Origin: Acidimicrobiaceae bacterium
Lineage (GTDB): Bacteria > Actinomycetota > Acidimicrobiia > Acidimicrobiales > UBA8190
Length of the DNA: 10,230 nucleotides
NCBI GenBank assembly: GCA_003453695.1
Contig: DMNK01000067.1
Location: 47,101 to 57,330 of the forward strand
Reading direction: 5' to 3'
The notes beneath the pieces were generated by a model. It did not search any database. It had not been told where the DNA came from and saw nothing but the letters and a program-made list of their open reading frames with translations. Made by a program: the position numbers and the translations under genes. Shown here piece by piece: positions 1 to 5,834 of this stretch (position 1 is the first letter of the stretch; each line of letters starts with the position of its first letter).

Positions 1-746
1 GTCACCTTGCCGCCCTCGCGGAACGCCGGCTTCAAGCTGGCCAGCTTCTCCAAGGTGGTGTCGGGCCGGGGGCCGTCGTCGAGGCTGACCACCGTGCCGT
101 CGGCGAGCGTCACCGGGAGGATCTCTCGCTCGAAGAAGCCGTTCTTCTGGGACTCGACGGCGCGGTTCTGGCTGAGCAGGGCGTACTCGTCCATCTCCTC
201 CCTGCCCACCTTCTCGTACTCGGCCACGTTCTCGGCTGTCTGCCCCATGGCGATGTACACGTCGGGAAGGCCGGGGGGTGCCGTCCACGGCTCGGTCACC
301 GCCGGTGCGCGCGCCGCGGTGCGAGCCTCGGAGTCGGCGAAGGCGGGGTTGTGCGGGCCGGTGTCGGACGCCCCGAACTGGAAGCGGCTCACCGTCTCCA
401 CCCCGGCGGCCACGAAGGCGTGTCCCTCGCCCGCCCAGATGGCATGCGCCGCCATGCGGATGGTCTGCAGCGACGACGAGCAGTAGCGGTTCACCGTCAC
501 GCCGGGCACGTCCATGCCGGCGAGCACCGCCGCCACCCTGGCCACGTTGTACCCGGCCTCTCCGGCAGGCTGTCCACAGCCCAGCATCACGTCCTCCACC
601 TGGGTGGGGTCGAGCTGCGGGACCTTGGCGAGCACCTCCCGGATGACGTGGGCGGACAGGTCGTCGGGTCGGCAGCTCACGAGCGAGCCCTTCATGGCCC
701 GCCCGATGGGGGTGCGTCCGGTGGCGACGATGACGGCGTCAGGCAT
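1..746 (-). CDS. Thiolase (acetyl-CoA C-acyltransferase), 3'-truncated by window edge
   Basis: This encodes the first 248 residues of a thiolase-family enzyme, which would cleave 3-ketoacyl-CoA with CoA to give acetyl- or propionyl-CoA, or run the reverse condensation, in the cytosol. The N-terminus reads MPDAVIVATGRTPIGR, a typical thiolase opening. The nucleophile is Cys89 in NRYCSSSLQT, followed by the AAGVETVSRF stretch of the thiolase core. The C-terminal His and second Cys motifs (GHP and CxG type) lie outside the window, so activity cannot be judged. The ATG at 746 is chosen because a strong AAGGAG lies 5 nt upstream. It sits downstream of the GNAT gene on the same strand with about 100 bp between them. 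In M. tuberculosis the thiolase fadA5 lies beside cyp125, so a role in side-chain beta-oxidation is plausible. However, this N-terminus resembles general actinobacterial FadA-type thiolases, and I do not assign FadA5. Confidence 0.9.
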   Translation of the reverse strand, partial: MPDAVIVATGRTPIGRAMKGSLVSCRPDDLSAHVIREVLAKVPQLDPTQVEDVMLGCGQPAGEAGYNVARVAAVLAGMDVPGVTVNRYCSSSLQTIRMAAHAIWAGEGHAFVAAGVETVSRFQFGASDTGPHNPAFADSEARTAARAPAVTEPWTAPPGLPDVYIAMGQTAENVAEYEKVGREEMDEYALLSQNRAVESQKNGFFEREILPVTLADGTVVSLDDGPRPDTTLEKLASLKPAFREGGKV

Positions 747-751
747 CACTG

Positions 752-757
752 CTCCTT
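752..757 (-). promoter_or_regulatory. Ribosome binding site of the thiolase gene
   Basis: AAGGAG on the minus strand, 5 nt before the ATG at 746. It is the strongest Shine-Dalgarno match near this end of the window and fixes the thiolase start. Confidence 0.75.
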
Positions 758-850
758 CGGGTTCCGTCGAGCCAGTCCCGGGCACTTCCCGCTCGACGGT
801 GGGATGCCCAGGTTGGCACAGATGACTACGCCGTCCCCACTTGGCGCCGG

Positions 851-1393
851 TCAGCGCCGGTCGGCCACGGCTCGCCACATGACGATGTGCGGCCCGATGC
901 CGGGCGCCTCGAAGACGTCGCCGACTTCGCGAAATCCGGCACGGCGGTAGAAGGCGATGGCGGGCACCCGGGCGTTGCACCACACCACGCCGGCGCCTCG
1001 AGCGGCCGCCCGTTCGAGCAGGGCGCCAAGGACCGTGCCCCCGAGGCCGCGGCTGCGCCAGCCTTCGGCCGTCGCCATCCCGCGGATGCGCCACCAGCGC
1101 CCACCACGAGCGGCAGGGCCAACCTCGGCCGAAGCGACGAGCACCGCCGGTGGGCCCTCTTCGAAGACCGACCCCACCGCCACGACGACCTCGTCGTCGA
1201 ACAGGTCGCCCGCGTCGGCATCGGCGCCGGAGGCACCCGGGACCAGCACCGCCACATGGGCGGCCTCGGGGTGGTCGTCCCCCGGGTAGACCGACTGGTC
1301 CAAGGGGAGCCCGGGCCGAAGGATGCGGGCCCGCAGCGGGCGGACGAGCTCCACCGGCACGGCCCGGACCGCCCCAGTGTCCTCCGCCACCAC
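851..1393 (-). CDS. GNAT-family N-acetyltransferase
   Basis: This encodes a protein of about 180 residues of the GNAT fold, which transfers an acetyl group from acetyl-CoA to an amine; the acceptor cannot be predicted. The acetyl-CoA-binding motif A is visible as RGMAT followed by RSRGLGG (residues about 105-119 from the chosen start). The usual motif-B end follows as AIAFYRRAGFREVGD. The N-terminal part (RAVPVELVRPLRARILRPG, then YPGDD) looks like a recurring actinobacterial GNAT subgroup in which the protein begins only a few residues before this segment. The start is uncertain. The frame is open up to an ATG at 1468, but that would overlap the divergent dehydrogenase gene. I prefer the GTG at 1393 (the next codon, 1390, is also GTG) because TACGCT lies 6 nt before it, which would give a leaderless message. 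It is probably read towards the thiolase gene. It is not an obvious part of the steroid pathway. Confidence 0.8.
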   Translation of the reverse strand: MVAEDTGAVRAVPVELVRPLRARILRPGLPLDQSVYPGDDHPEAAHVAVLVPGASGADADAGDLFDDEVVVAVGSVFEEGPPAVLVASAEVGPAARGGRWWRIRGMATAEGWRSRGLGGTVLGALLERAAARGAGVVWCNARVPAIAFYRRAGFREVGDVFEAPGIGPHIVMWRAVADRR

Positions 1394-1399
1394 GAAGCG

Positions 1400-1405
1400 A
1401 GCGTA
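1400..1405 (-). promoter_or_regulatory. Possible -10 element for a leaderless GNAT transcript
   Basis: TACGCT (minus strand) fits the actinobacterial TAnnnT -10 pattern and ends 6 nt before the GTG at 1393. There is no Shine-Dalgarno sequence before that GTG, which agrees with a leaderless message. There is no convincing -35. This rests on spacing alone. Confidence 0.35.
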
Positions 1406-1436
1406 GCGATCAGATGGGCGCCTTCGGGGGCCGAAC

Positions 1437-1450
1437 TGTAACGTGTTCCA
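1437..1450. promoter_or_regulatory. KstR-like TetR operator upstream of ACAD pair A
   Basis: TGTAACGTGTTCCA matches every fixed position of TnnAACnnGTTnnA, the published operator of KstR, the TetR-family repressor of cholesterol catabolism in mycobacteria and rhodococci, which is released by sterol-derived CoA thioesters. It ends 1 nt before the ATG of the first acyl-CoA dehydrogenase and overlaps a -10-like TAACGT. Bound repressor would therefore block the promoter itself. The match and position are seen directly; the identity of the regulator is inferred. Confidence 0.65.
1439..1444 (+). promoter_or_regulatory. Possible -10 element for leaderless ACAD pair A transcript
   Basis: TAACGT fits TAnnnT and ends 7 nt before the ATG at 1452, the spacing expected if transcription starts on the A of the ATG. 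No Shine-Dalgarno sequence precedes this ATG, which supports a leaderless message. The hexamer lies within the KstR-like palindrome. Confidence 0.5.
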
Positions 1451-1451
1451 C

Positions 1452-2627
1452 ATGGAGATCGGCTTCACCCAGGAGCAGGAGGCGCTGCGTCAGGAGCTGC
1501 GCACCTACTACAGCGAGCTGCTCACTCCCGAGGTCGAAAAGGAGCTCAGCCACAGCGGCGGCGTGGGGCCCACGGTCCGCCGCATCGTCAAGCAGATGGC
1601 CAGCGACGGATGGCTCGGCATCGGCTGGCCCCAGGAGTACGGCGGGCAGGGACGGTCCGCCATCGAGCAGTTCATCTTCTTCGACGAGTCGATGCGCTCG
1701 GGGGCCCCGGTGCCCATGCTCACCATCAACACGGTGGGGCCGACGATCATGAACTTCGGCAGCCAAGAGCAGAAAGCCTTCTTCCTGCCCAAGATCCTGG
1801 CGGGAGAGATCCACTTCTGCATCGGCTACACGGAGCCGGACGCCGGCACCGACCTGGCATCGCTCAAGACCACAGGAGCGGTGGACGGCGAGGAGCTCGT
1901 CATCAACGGCACCAAGGTGTTCACCAGCCTGGCCGGAGACGCCGACTACTGCTGGCTGGCCGTGCGCACCGATCCCGATGCCGCCAAGCACAAGGGCATC
2001 TCGATCGTCATCGTCCCCATGGACACCCCCGGCGTCCGGGTGGTGCCCATGCAGCTGATCGGCGAGCACAACATCAACTACACCTTCTGGGAGGACGTGC
2101 GCGTCCCGGTCTCCAACGTGGTGGGCGGACTGCACAACGGCTGGTCCCTCATCACCAACCAGCTCAACCACGAGCGGGTGACCCTGTGTTCACCGGGGAT
2201 CATCGAACGGGCGCTCCAAGACGTGCGCCGGTGGGCCCAGGAGACGACGTTGCCCGACGGGCGCCGGGTGGTCGACCAGCAGTGGGTGCAGGTCCTTTTG
2301 GCCAAGGTGCACGCCAAGCTCGAGTTCCTGAAGCTCATCAACTGGAAGGTGGCGTGGACGGCGACCCAGGGGCACCTGGACGTGGCCGACGCCTCGAGCA
2401 TCAAGGTGTTCGGCACCGAGTTCTACATGGAGGCGCTGCGTCTGCTCACCGAGGTCGTGGGCGAGGCGGGCACCCTGCAGCGAGGCTCGCCCGGCGCCGT
2501 GCTCAAGGGACGGCTGGAGAGCTACCAGCGCGGTCTCGTGATCCTCACCTTCGGCGGCGGTACCAACGAGATCCAACGCGACCTCATCGCCATCTTCGGC
2601 TTGGGCATGCCCCGGTCGCTGCGTTAA
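1452..2627 (+). CDS. Acyl-CoA dehydrogenase, FadE26/FadE29-type subunit (pair A, first)
   Basis: This is a 391-residue flavin-dependent dehydrogenase that would form the trans-2 double bond of an acyl-CoA. The full ACAD fold is present: an N-terminal helical part, IGYTEPDAGTDLASL (about 125-138) for flavin/substrate contact in the middle beta domain, WEDVRVPV (213-220), and a C-terminal helical domain ending in FGGGTNEIQRD (367-377). It resembles the mycobacterial steroid ACAD subunits FadE26 (ChsE4) and FadE29 (ChsE2) in the GWLGIGWPQEYGGQGRS block, VHAKLEFLKLINW and the SPGAVLKGRLE stretch. The usual MCAD-type catalytic Glu (YEGT) is replaced by Gly369. Glu241 in LNHERV sits where isovaleryl- and long-chain-type ACADs carry their base. 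Known steroid ACADs of this kind work as alpha2beta2 heterotetramers, and the next gene, 11 bp away, is the expected partner. Start: the ATG at 1452; a GTG at 1443 in frame lies inside the operator and is less likely. Confidence 0.92.
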   Translation: MEIGFTQEQEALRQELRTYYSELLTPEVEKELSHSGGVGPTVRRIVKQMASDGWLGIGWPQEYGGQGRSAIEQFIFFDESMRSGAPVPMLTINTVGPTIMNFGSQEQKAFFLPKILAGEIHFCIGYTEPDAGTDLASLKTTGAVDGEELVINGTKVFTSLAGDADYCWLAVRTDPDAAKHKGISIVIVPMDTPGVRVVPMQLIGEHNINYTFWEDVRVPVSNVVGGLHNGWSLITNQLNHERVTLCSPGIIERALQDVRRWAQETTLPDGRRVVDQQWVQVLLAKVHAKLEFLKLINWKVAWTATQGHLDVADASSIKVFGTEFYMEALRLLTEVVGEAGTLQRGSPGAVLKGRLESYQRGLVILTFGGGTNEIQRDLIAIFGLGMPRSLR

Positions 2628-2632
2628 GGGAG
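2628..2632 (+). promoter_or_regulatory. Ribosome binding site deciding the start of the second pair A ACAD
   Basis: GGGAG, directly after the TAA of the preceding gene and 6 nt before the ATG at 2639. The frame is open far upstream through the previous gene, so this site is what fixes the start. Its contact with the stop codon suggests translational coupling. Confidence 0.65.
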
Positions 2633-2638
2633 AGCGAC

Positions 2639-3823
2639 ATGGACTTCGACCTGAGCGACGAACAACAGGAGATCCGCCAGCTCGCCGCCCGCATCTTCGG
2701 CGACCTGGCCGATCACGCCCAGCAGCGAGCGGTGGAGACGGCGGCCGCCGGGCTCGAGAAGGGCAGTGCTTCCGGCGACGGCGCCGGCAAAGGCGCCGCC
2801 GACCCCGATCCCCGCTTCGACCGGCGCCTGTGGTCGGCGCTGGCCGATGCCGGGCTTCTCGGCCTGGCCGTCCCCGAGGAGCACGGCGGGGCCGGCCTCG
2901 GGTTCTTGGAGCAGTGCGTCGTCGTCGAAGAAGCGGGCAAGGCGGCGGCGCCGGTGCCCCTCACCGCAGCCACCGTCCTCGGGATCCTGCCCCTCGTGCG
3001 CTTCGGCAGCGAGGAGTTGCGCAAGACCTGGCTGGCCCGGGCGGCGACCGGCGACGTCGTCGTCACCGCCGCGCTGGGCAGTCCGCTCGGCGACCCCCTC
3101 GCCGCACCGGCCACGGCGGTCACCTCCGCAGACGGCTGGCAGCTGCGCGGCACCTTGGCCGAGGTCCCGAGCGGCATGGCGGCCGACGCCGTGGTGGTGG
3201 CGGCCCGGGGCGAGCAAGGAACGGGGCTCTTCGTCGTCGACCCGGACGCCCCGGGCGTGAGCCGTTCGCGTCAACAGGCCACCGACGGACGGGTGGAGGC
3301 CGAGATCACCCTGGACGGGGTGCCGGTCGCCGCCGACGCCGTGGTGGTGGCCCCGGGACCGGCGGGCGACGCCGCCCATCTGTGGTGCGCCGAGCGGGCG
3401 CAGGCCGCCATGTGCGTCGAGATCGCCGGGGCCTGCCGGGCGGCGCTCGACCTCACCGCCACGTACACCTCGGAGCGGGAGCAGTTCGGCAAGGCGGTCG
3501 CCACCTTCCAGGCCGTGGGCCAGCGCGCCGCCGACGCCTACATCGACAGCGAAGCGGTCCGCCTCACGGCCTGGCAGGCGGTGTGGCGGCTCGACAACGA
3601 GCTGCCCGCCTCGGTCGAGACGGCCATCGCCAAGTTCTGGGCGGACGACGGTGCCCAGCGGGTGGTGCACGCCGCCCAGCACCTGCACGGGGGCGTCGGG
3701 GTCGACCGCGACTACCCGCTGCACCGTTACTACCTGCTCGTGAAGCACCTGGCGCCGACGATGGGCGGCACCACTTCGAGCCTGCTTCGTCTCGGCGGGA
3801 TCCTGGCCGACACTCCCGCCTGA
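2639..3823 (+). CDS. Acyl-CoA dehydrogenase, FadE27/FadE28-type partner subunit (pair A, second)
   Basis: This is a 394-residue acyl-CoA dehydrogenase of the divergent partner class. It opens with MDFDLSDEQQEIRQLA, carries PEEHGGAGLGFLE (79-91) and has the flavin-binding arginine loop SEREQFGKAVATFQAVGQ (278-295). It ends with HLHGGVGVDRDYPLHRYY (348-365), a flavin/adenine contact region of ACADs. The middle beta domain is degenerate: the usual TEP.AGSD motif is replaced by AALGSPLGDP. The C-terminal Glu of MCAD-type enzymes is Gly (TMGGTTSS), but Glu252 in CAERAQAAM aligns with the helix-G base of isovaleryl-CoA dehydrogenase, so this chain may supply the base of the heteromer. An extra Gly/Ala/Asp-rich segment (about 34-58) lies in the N-terminal helical region and is lacking in the homologous gene at 9527. 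It is co-transcribed and probably co-translated with the preceding gene. Function as the beta subunit of a steroid acyl-CoA dehydrogenase is inferred from family and pairing. Confidence 0.9.
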   Translation: MDFDLSDEQQEIRQLAARIFGDLADHAQQRAVETAAAGLEKGSASGDGAGKGAADPDPRFDRRLWSALADAGLLGLAVPEEHGGAGLGFLEQCVVVEEAGKAAAPVPLTAATVLGILPLVRFGSEELRKTWLARAATGDVVVTAALGSPLGDPLAAPATAVTSADGWQLRGTLAEVPSGMAADAVVVAARGEQGTGLFVVDPDAPGVSRSRQQATDGRVEAEITLDGVPVAADAVVVAPGPAGDAAHLWCAERAQAAMCVEIAGACRAALDLTATYTSEREQFGKAVATFQAVGQRAADAYIDSEAVRLTAWQAVWRLDNELPASVETAIAKFWADDGAQRVVHAAQHLHGGVGVDRDYPLHRYYLLVKHLAPTMGGTTSSLLRLGGILADTPA

Positions 3824-3869
3824 GCGAGGCCCCGCACGCCGGTGGCCCCCCCTCGGTGGAGGAGGCGGC

Positions 3870-4904
3870 TCAGAGCAGGAGCTCGGCCATCAGGCGCAGG
3901 GTGTCGACCCCTCCCGCCACCAGCAAGGTGGTGGCCGTCGAGTCCTGCCAGCGAGCCAGCTCGTCGGCGATCTTGTGGCGCGAGCCGATGAGCGCGATGT
4001 TCTCGACCATGGCCGTCGGCACGCAGGCTGCCGCTTCGTCCTTGCGGCCGTCGAGATAGAGGTCCTGGATCTTCTGGGCCTCGGCTCCGAATCCCATGCG
4101 CACGAACACGTCGAAGTGGAAGTTCATCTCCCGTGCTCCCATGCCTCCGATGTAGAGCGCCAGCATGGGACGGAAGGCGTCGGCGGCACGCTCCACGTCG
4201 TCGTCCACCACCACCGGGCAGAAGGCGATGACCTCGAAGTCGTCGGCGGTGCGCCGGGCGCCGGGCCGGGCGAAGCCCTCGGCCAGCGACGAGGTGAACT
4301 CGCCCATGTGGTCCGGCGAGAAGAAGATCGGGAACCAGCCGTCGGCGATCTCGGCCGCCAGCGCCACATTCTTCGGTCCCTCGGCCCCGAGCACGATGGG
4401 GATGTCGGGGCGCAAGGGGTGCACGATGGGCTTCAAGGGCTTGCCCAGCCCCGTTCCTCCCGGGTAGGGCAGGGGGTAGTGGGGCCCCTCGTTGGTGACG
4501 GGCGCCTGGCGCAACAGCACCTTGCGCACCACCGACACGTACTCGCGCGTGCGGGCCAGAGGCTTGGGGAAGCTCTGGCCGTACCAGCCCTCGACCACCT
4601 GCGGACCGGACACCCCGAGCCCGAGGACGAAGCGGCCGCCCGACAGATGGTCCAAGGTGAGCGCCGCCATGGCCATCGCCGTCGGCGTGCGGGCCGACAG
4701 CTGGCACAGGGCGGTGCCGAGGCGCACCCGGCTCGTGCGCGAGCCCAACCATGCCAGGGGAGTCAGGGCGTCAGAGCCGTACGCCTCGGCCGTCCACACC
4801 GAGTCGAAGCCAAGTCGCTCCGCCTCTTGGACTTGCTCGAGGGCACCGACGGGCGGTCCCGATCCCCAGTAGCCCAGCTGCAGGCCCAGCTTGAGTGCGC
4901 CCAT
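3870..4904 (-). CDS. LLM-class F420-dependent oxidoreductase, Rv3520c-like
   Basis: This is a 344-residue TIM-barrel enzyme of the bacterial luciferase-like family, in which coenzyme F420 usually serves as hydride carrier. Diagnostic stretches are KLGLQLGYWG (5-14), FDSVWTAEAYGSDALTPLAW (33-52), RVRLGTALCQLSARTP (59-74) and LDHLSGGRFVLGLGVSGPQVVEGWYG (84-109). IPIVLGAEGPKNVALAAEIADGW (168-190) follows. The whole pattern is like the Rv3520c family, whose M. tuberculosis member lies in the cholesterol catabolic region. Substrate is unknown; F420 rather than FMN is inferred from the family. Start: the frame is open to 5372, but the ATG at 4904 has AGGAGG 4 nt upstream and begins exactly where the family begins. 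It is the third gene of the P450 operon, 20 bp after its neighbour. It ends 46 bp from the convergent dehydrogenase gene, and no clear terminator lies between. Confidence 0.9.
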   Translation of the reverse strand: MGALKLGLQLGYWGSGPPVGALEQVQEAERLGFDSVWTAEAYGSDALTPLAWLGSRTSRVRLGTALCQLSARTPTAMAMAALTLDHLSGGRFVLGLGVSGPQVVEGWYGQSFPKPLARTREYVSVVRKVLLRQAPVTNEGPHYPLPYPGGTGLGKPLKPIVHPLRPDIPIVLGAEGPKNVALAAEIADGWFPIFFSPDHMGEFTSSLAEGFARPGARRTADDFEVIAFCPVVVDDDVERAADAFRPMLALYIGGMGAREMNFHFDVFVRMGFGAEAQKIQDLYLDGRKDEAAACVPTAMVENIALIGSRHKIADELARWQDSTATTLLVAGGVDTLRLMAELLL

Positions 4905-4908
4905 GACC

Positions 4909-4914
4909 CCTCCT
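4909..4914 (-). promoter_or_regulatory. Ribosome binding site deciding the start of the Rv3520c-like gene
   Basis: AGGAGG on the minus strand, 4 nt before the ATG at 4904. Without it the open frame could be taken to begin up to 470 bp further upstream inside the neighbouring gene. Confidence 0.75.
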
Positions 4915-4924
4915 GCCCTCGGCC

Positions 4925-5833
4925 TCAGTCTGCTTTCTGCACGATCTCGTCGGCGAAGCGGGCCGAGGCGTCCAGCCGGGCCTGCAATTGCTTCTCCGGC
5001 GGGTCCGATGCGTCGACGCGGGCGGTCAGCCCCGGGGCGCACAGGAAGTCGGTCACCCCGTGCTCCTCCTCGAAGCGCCGGTACAGATCGATGTCGGGCC
5101 GCTCCCACAGCGACAGGAAGATGGCAAAGGGCTCGTGGCGCCGTCCCGCCCGGCGCCGGGCCTCGTCGAGGTGGCGCAGGTAGCCGGAGGCCTCTTCCTC
5201 CTTGTAGGCGCCTGCCGCGATCCAGCCGTCGCACAGCGTCGCCGCCCGCCGGAACGCCGGCGCCGAGTGGCCGCCCCCGTAGATGGGCACGGGCGCCGTC
5301 GGGCTCGGTTCCATCCGCATGGAGGGCACGTCGTAGTGGGCGCCGTGGTACTCCACCCAGCCTCCCGCCCACAGAGCCCGCAGGGCGGGGATCATGTCGT
5401 CGAGGCGCCGTCCCCTGGTGGCGAAGTCCTGGCCGGTGGCGTCGAACTCCTCCTTGGACCAGCCCACGCCCACCCCCAGGTTGAGCCGTCCACCGGTGAG
5501 CACGGCGGCGGTGCCCACCTGCTTGGCCACGGTGACGAGGTCGCGCGCCGGTGCGATGTACACGCCGGTCGTGAAGTGCAGGTTCGTGGTGACCGAGGCC
5601 AGGGAGCAGATGAAGGCGATGGGGTCGGGCCAGTGCGTGTCCGGGTCCCAGTGGTCGCCGAAGCCGGGCGCCCCGTCGTCGCGCGTGGAGTAGGTGTACC
5701 GGGAGGTGCGTTCACGGGGGAAGAACATGTGGTCGGACAGGTACACCCCGGCGTAGCCCTGGTCGTCGGCGGCGCGTGCCAGAGCCAGGCCCTGCTCGAC
5801 AGGCAGGAAGGTGACGGCCTGATGGAAGCGCAC
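4925..5833 (-). CDS. LLM-class (F420-type) oxidoreductase, second and distinct family
   Basis: This is a 302-residue luciferase-like TIM-barrel oxidoreductase, clearly different from its downstream neighbour. It starts MRFHQAVTFLPVEQGLALAR, then has GYAGVYLSDHMFFPRE (26-41) and LHFTTGVYIAPARDLVTVAK (85-104). The signature GRLNLGVGVGWSKEEFDATG (115-134) follows, then PVPIYGGGHSAPAFRRAATLCDGW (181-204). The last is the barrel end that contacts the cofactor phosphate in this superfamily. The best guess is the Rv2161c-like F420 group, but I cannot separate F420 from FMN use by eye. The start is a GTG at 5833. The P450 stop and this GTG read TGA-G-GTG with one base between, so translation is probably coupled to the P450. 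A job on the P450 product or a related steroid intermediate is inferred from that coupling only. Confidence 0.88.
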   Translation of the reverse strand: MRFHQAVTFLPVEQGLALARAADDQGYAGVYLSDHMFFPRERTSRYTYSTRDDGAPGFGDHWDPDTHWPDPIAFICSLASVTTNLHFTTGVYIAPARDLVTVAKQVGTAAVLTGGRLNLGVGVGWSKEEFDATGQDFATRGRRLDDMIPALRALWAGGWVEYHGAHYDVPSMRMEPSPTAPVPIYGGGHSAPAFRRAATLCDGWIAAGAYKEEEASGYLRHLDEARRRAGRRHEPFAIFLSLWERPDIDLYRRFEEEHGVTDFLCAPGLTARVDASDPPEKQLQARLDASARFADEIVQKAD

Positions 5834-5834
5834 C

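Noticed and set aside
1..746. Calling the thiolase FadA5 because fadA5 lies beside cyp125 in M. tuberculosis.
   Set aside because: The visible part looks like a general FadA-type thiolase, the specificity-defining C-terminal part is missing, and no KstR-like site is found upstream of it.
842..857. GGCGC-(6 nt)-GCGCC hairpin at the end of the acetyltransferase gene.
   Set aside because: It has five base pairs in very GC-rich sequence, overlaps the stop codon and has no T-run. Such hairpins occur by chance here.
1610..3823. A 737-codon frame that looks like an N-terminal extension of the second pair A dehydrogenase.
   Set aside because: The first 343 codons are an out-of-frame shadow of the preceding dehydrogenase. 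The real start at 2639 has its own ribosome site and matches the paralogue at 9527.
3824..3869. A possible bidirectional terminator between the converging genes.
   Set aside because: Only short GGCC/GGCC and CCACC repeats are present, with a mismatched stem and no T-run on either strand.
3870..5372. A 500-codon open frame that would add about 156 residues to the Rv3520c-like oxidoreductase.
   Set aside because: The added part overlaps the second LLM gene on the same strand in another frame and is Arg/Gly-rich nonsense. The family start and an AGGAGG both point to 4904.
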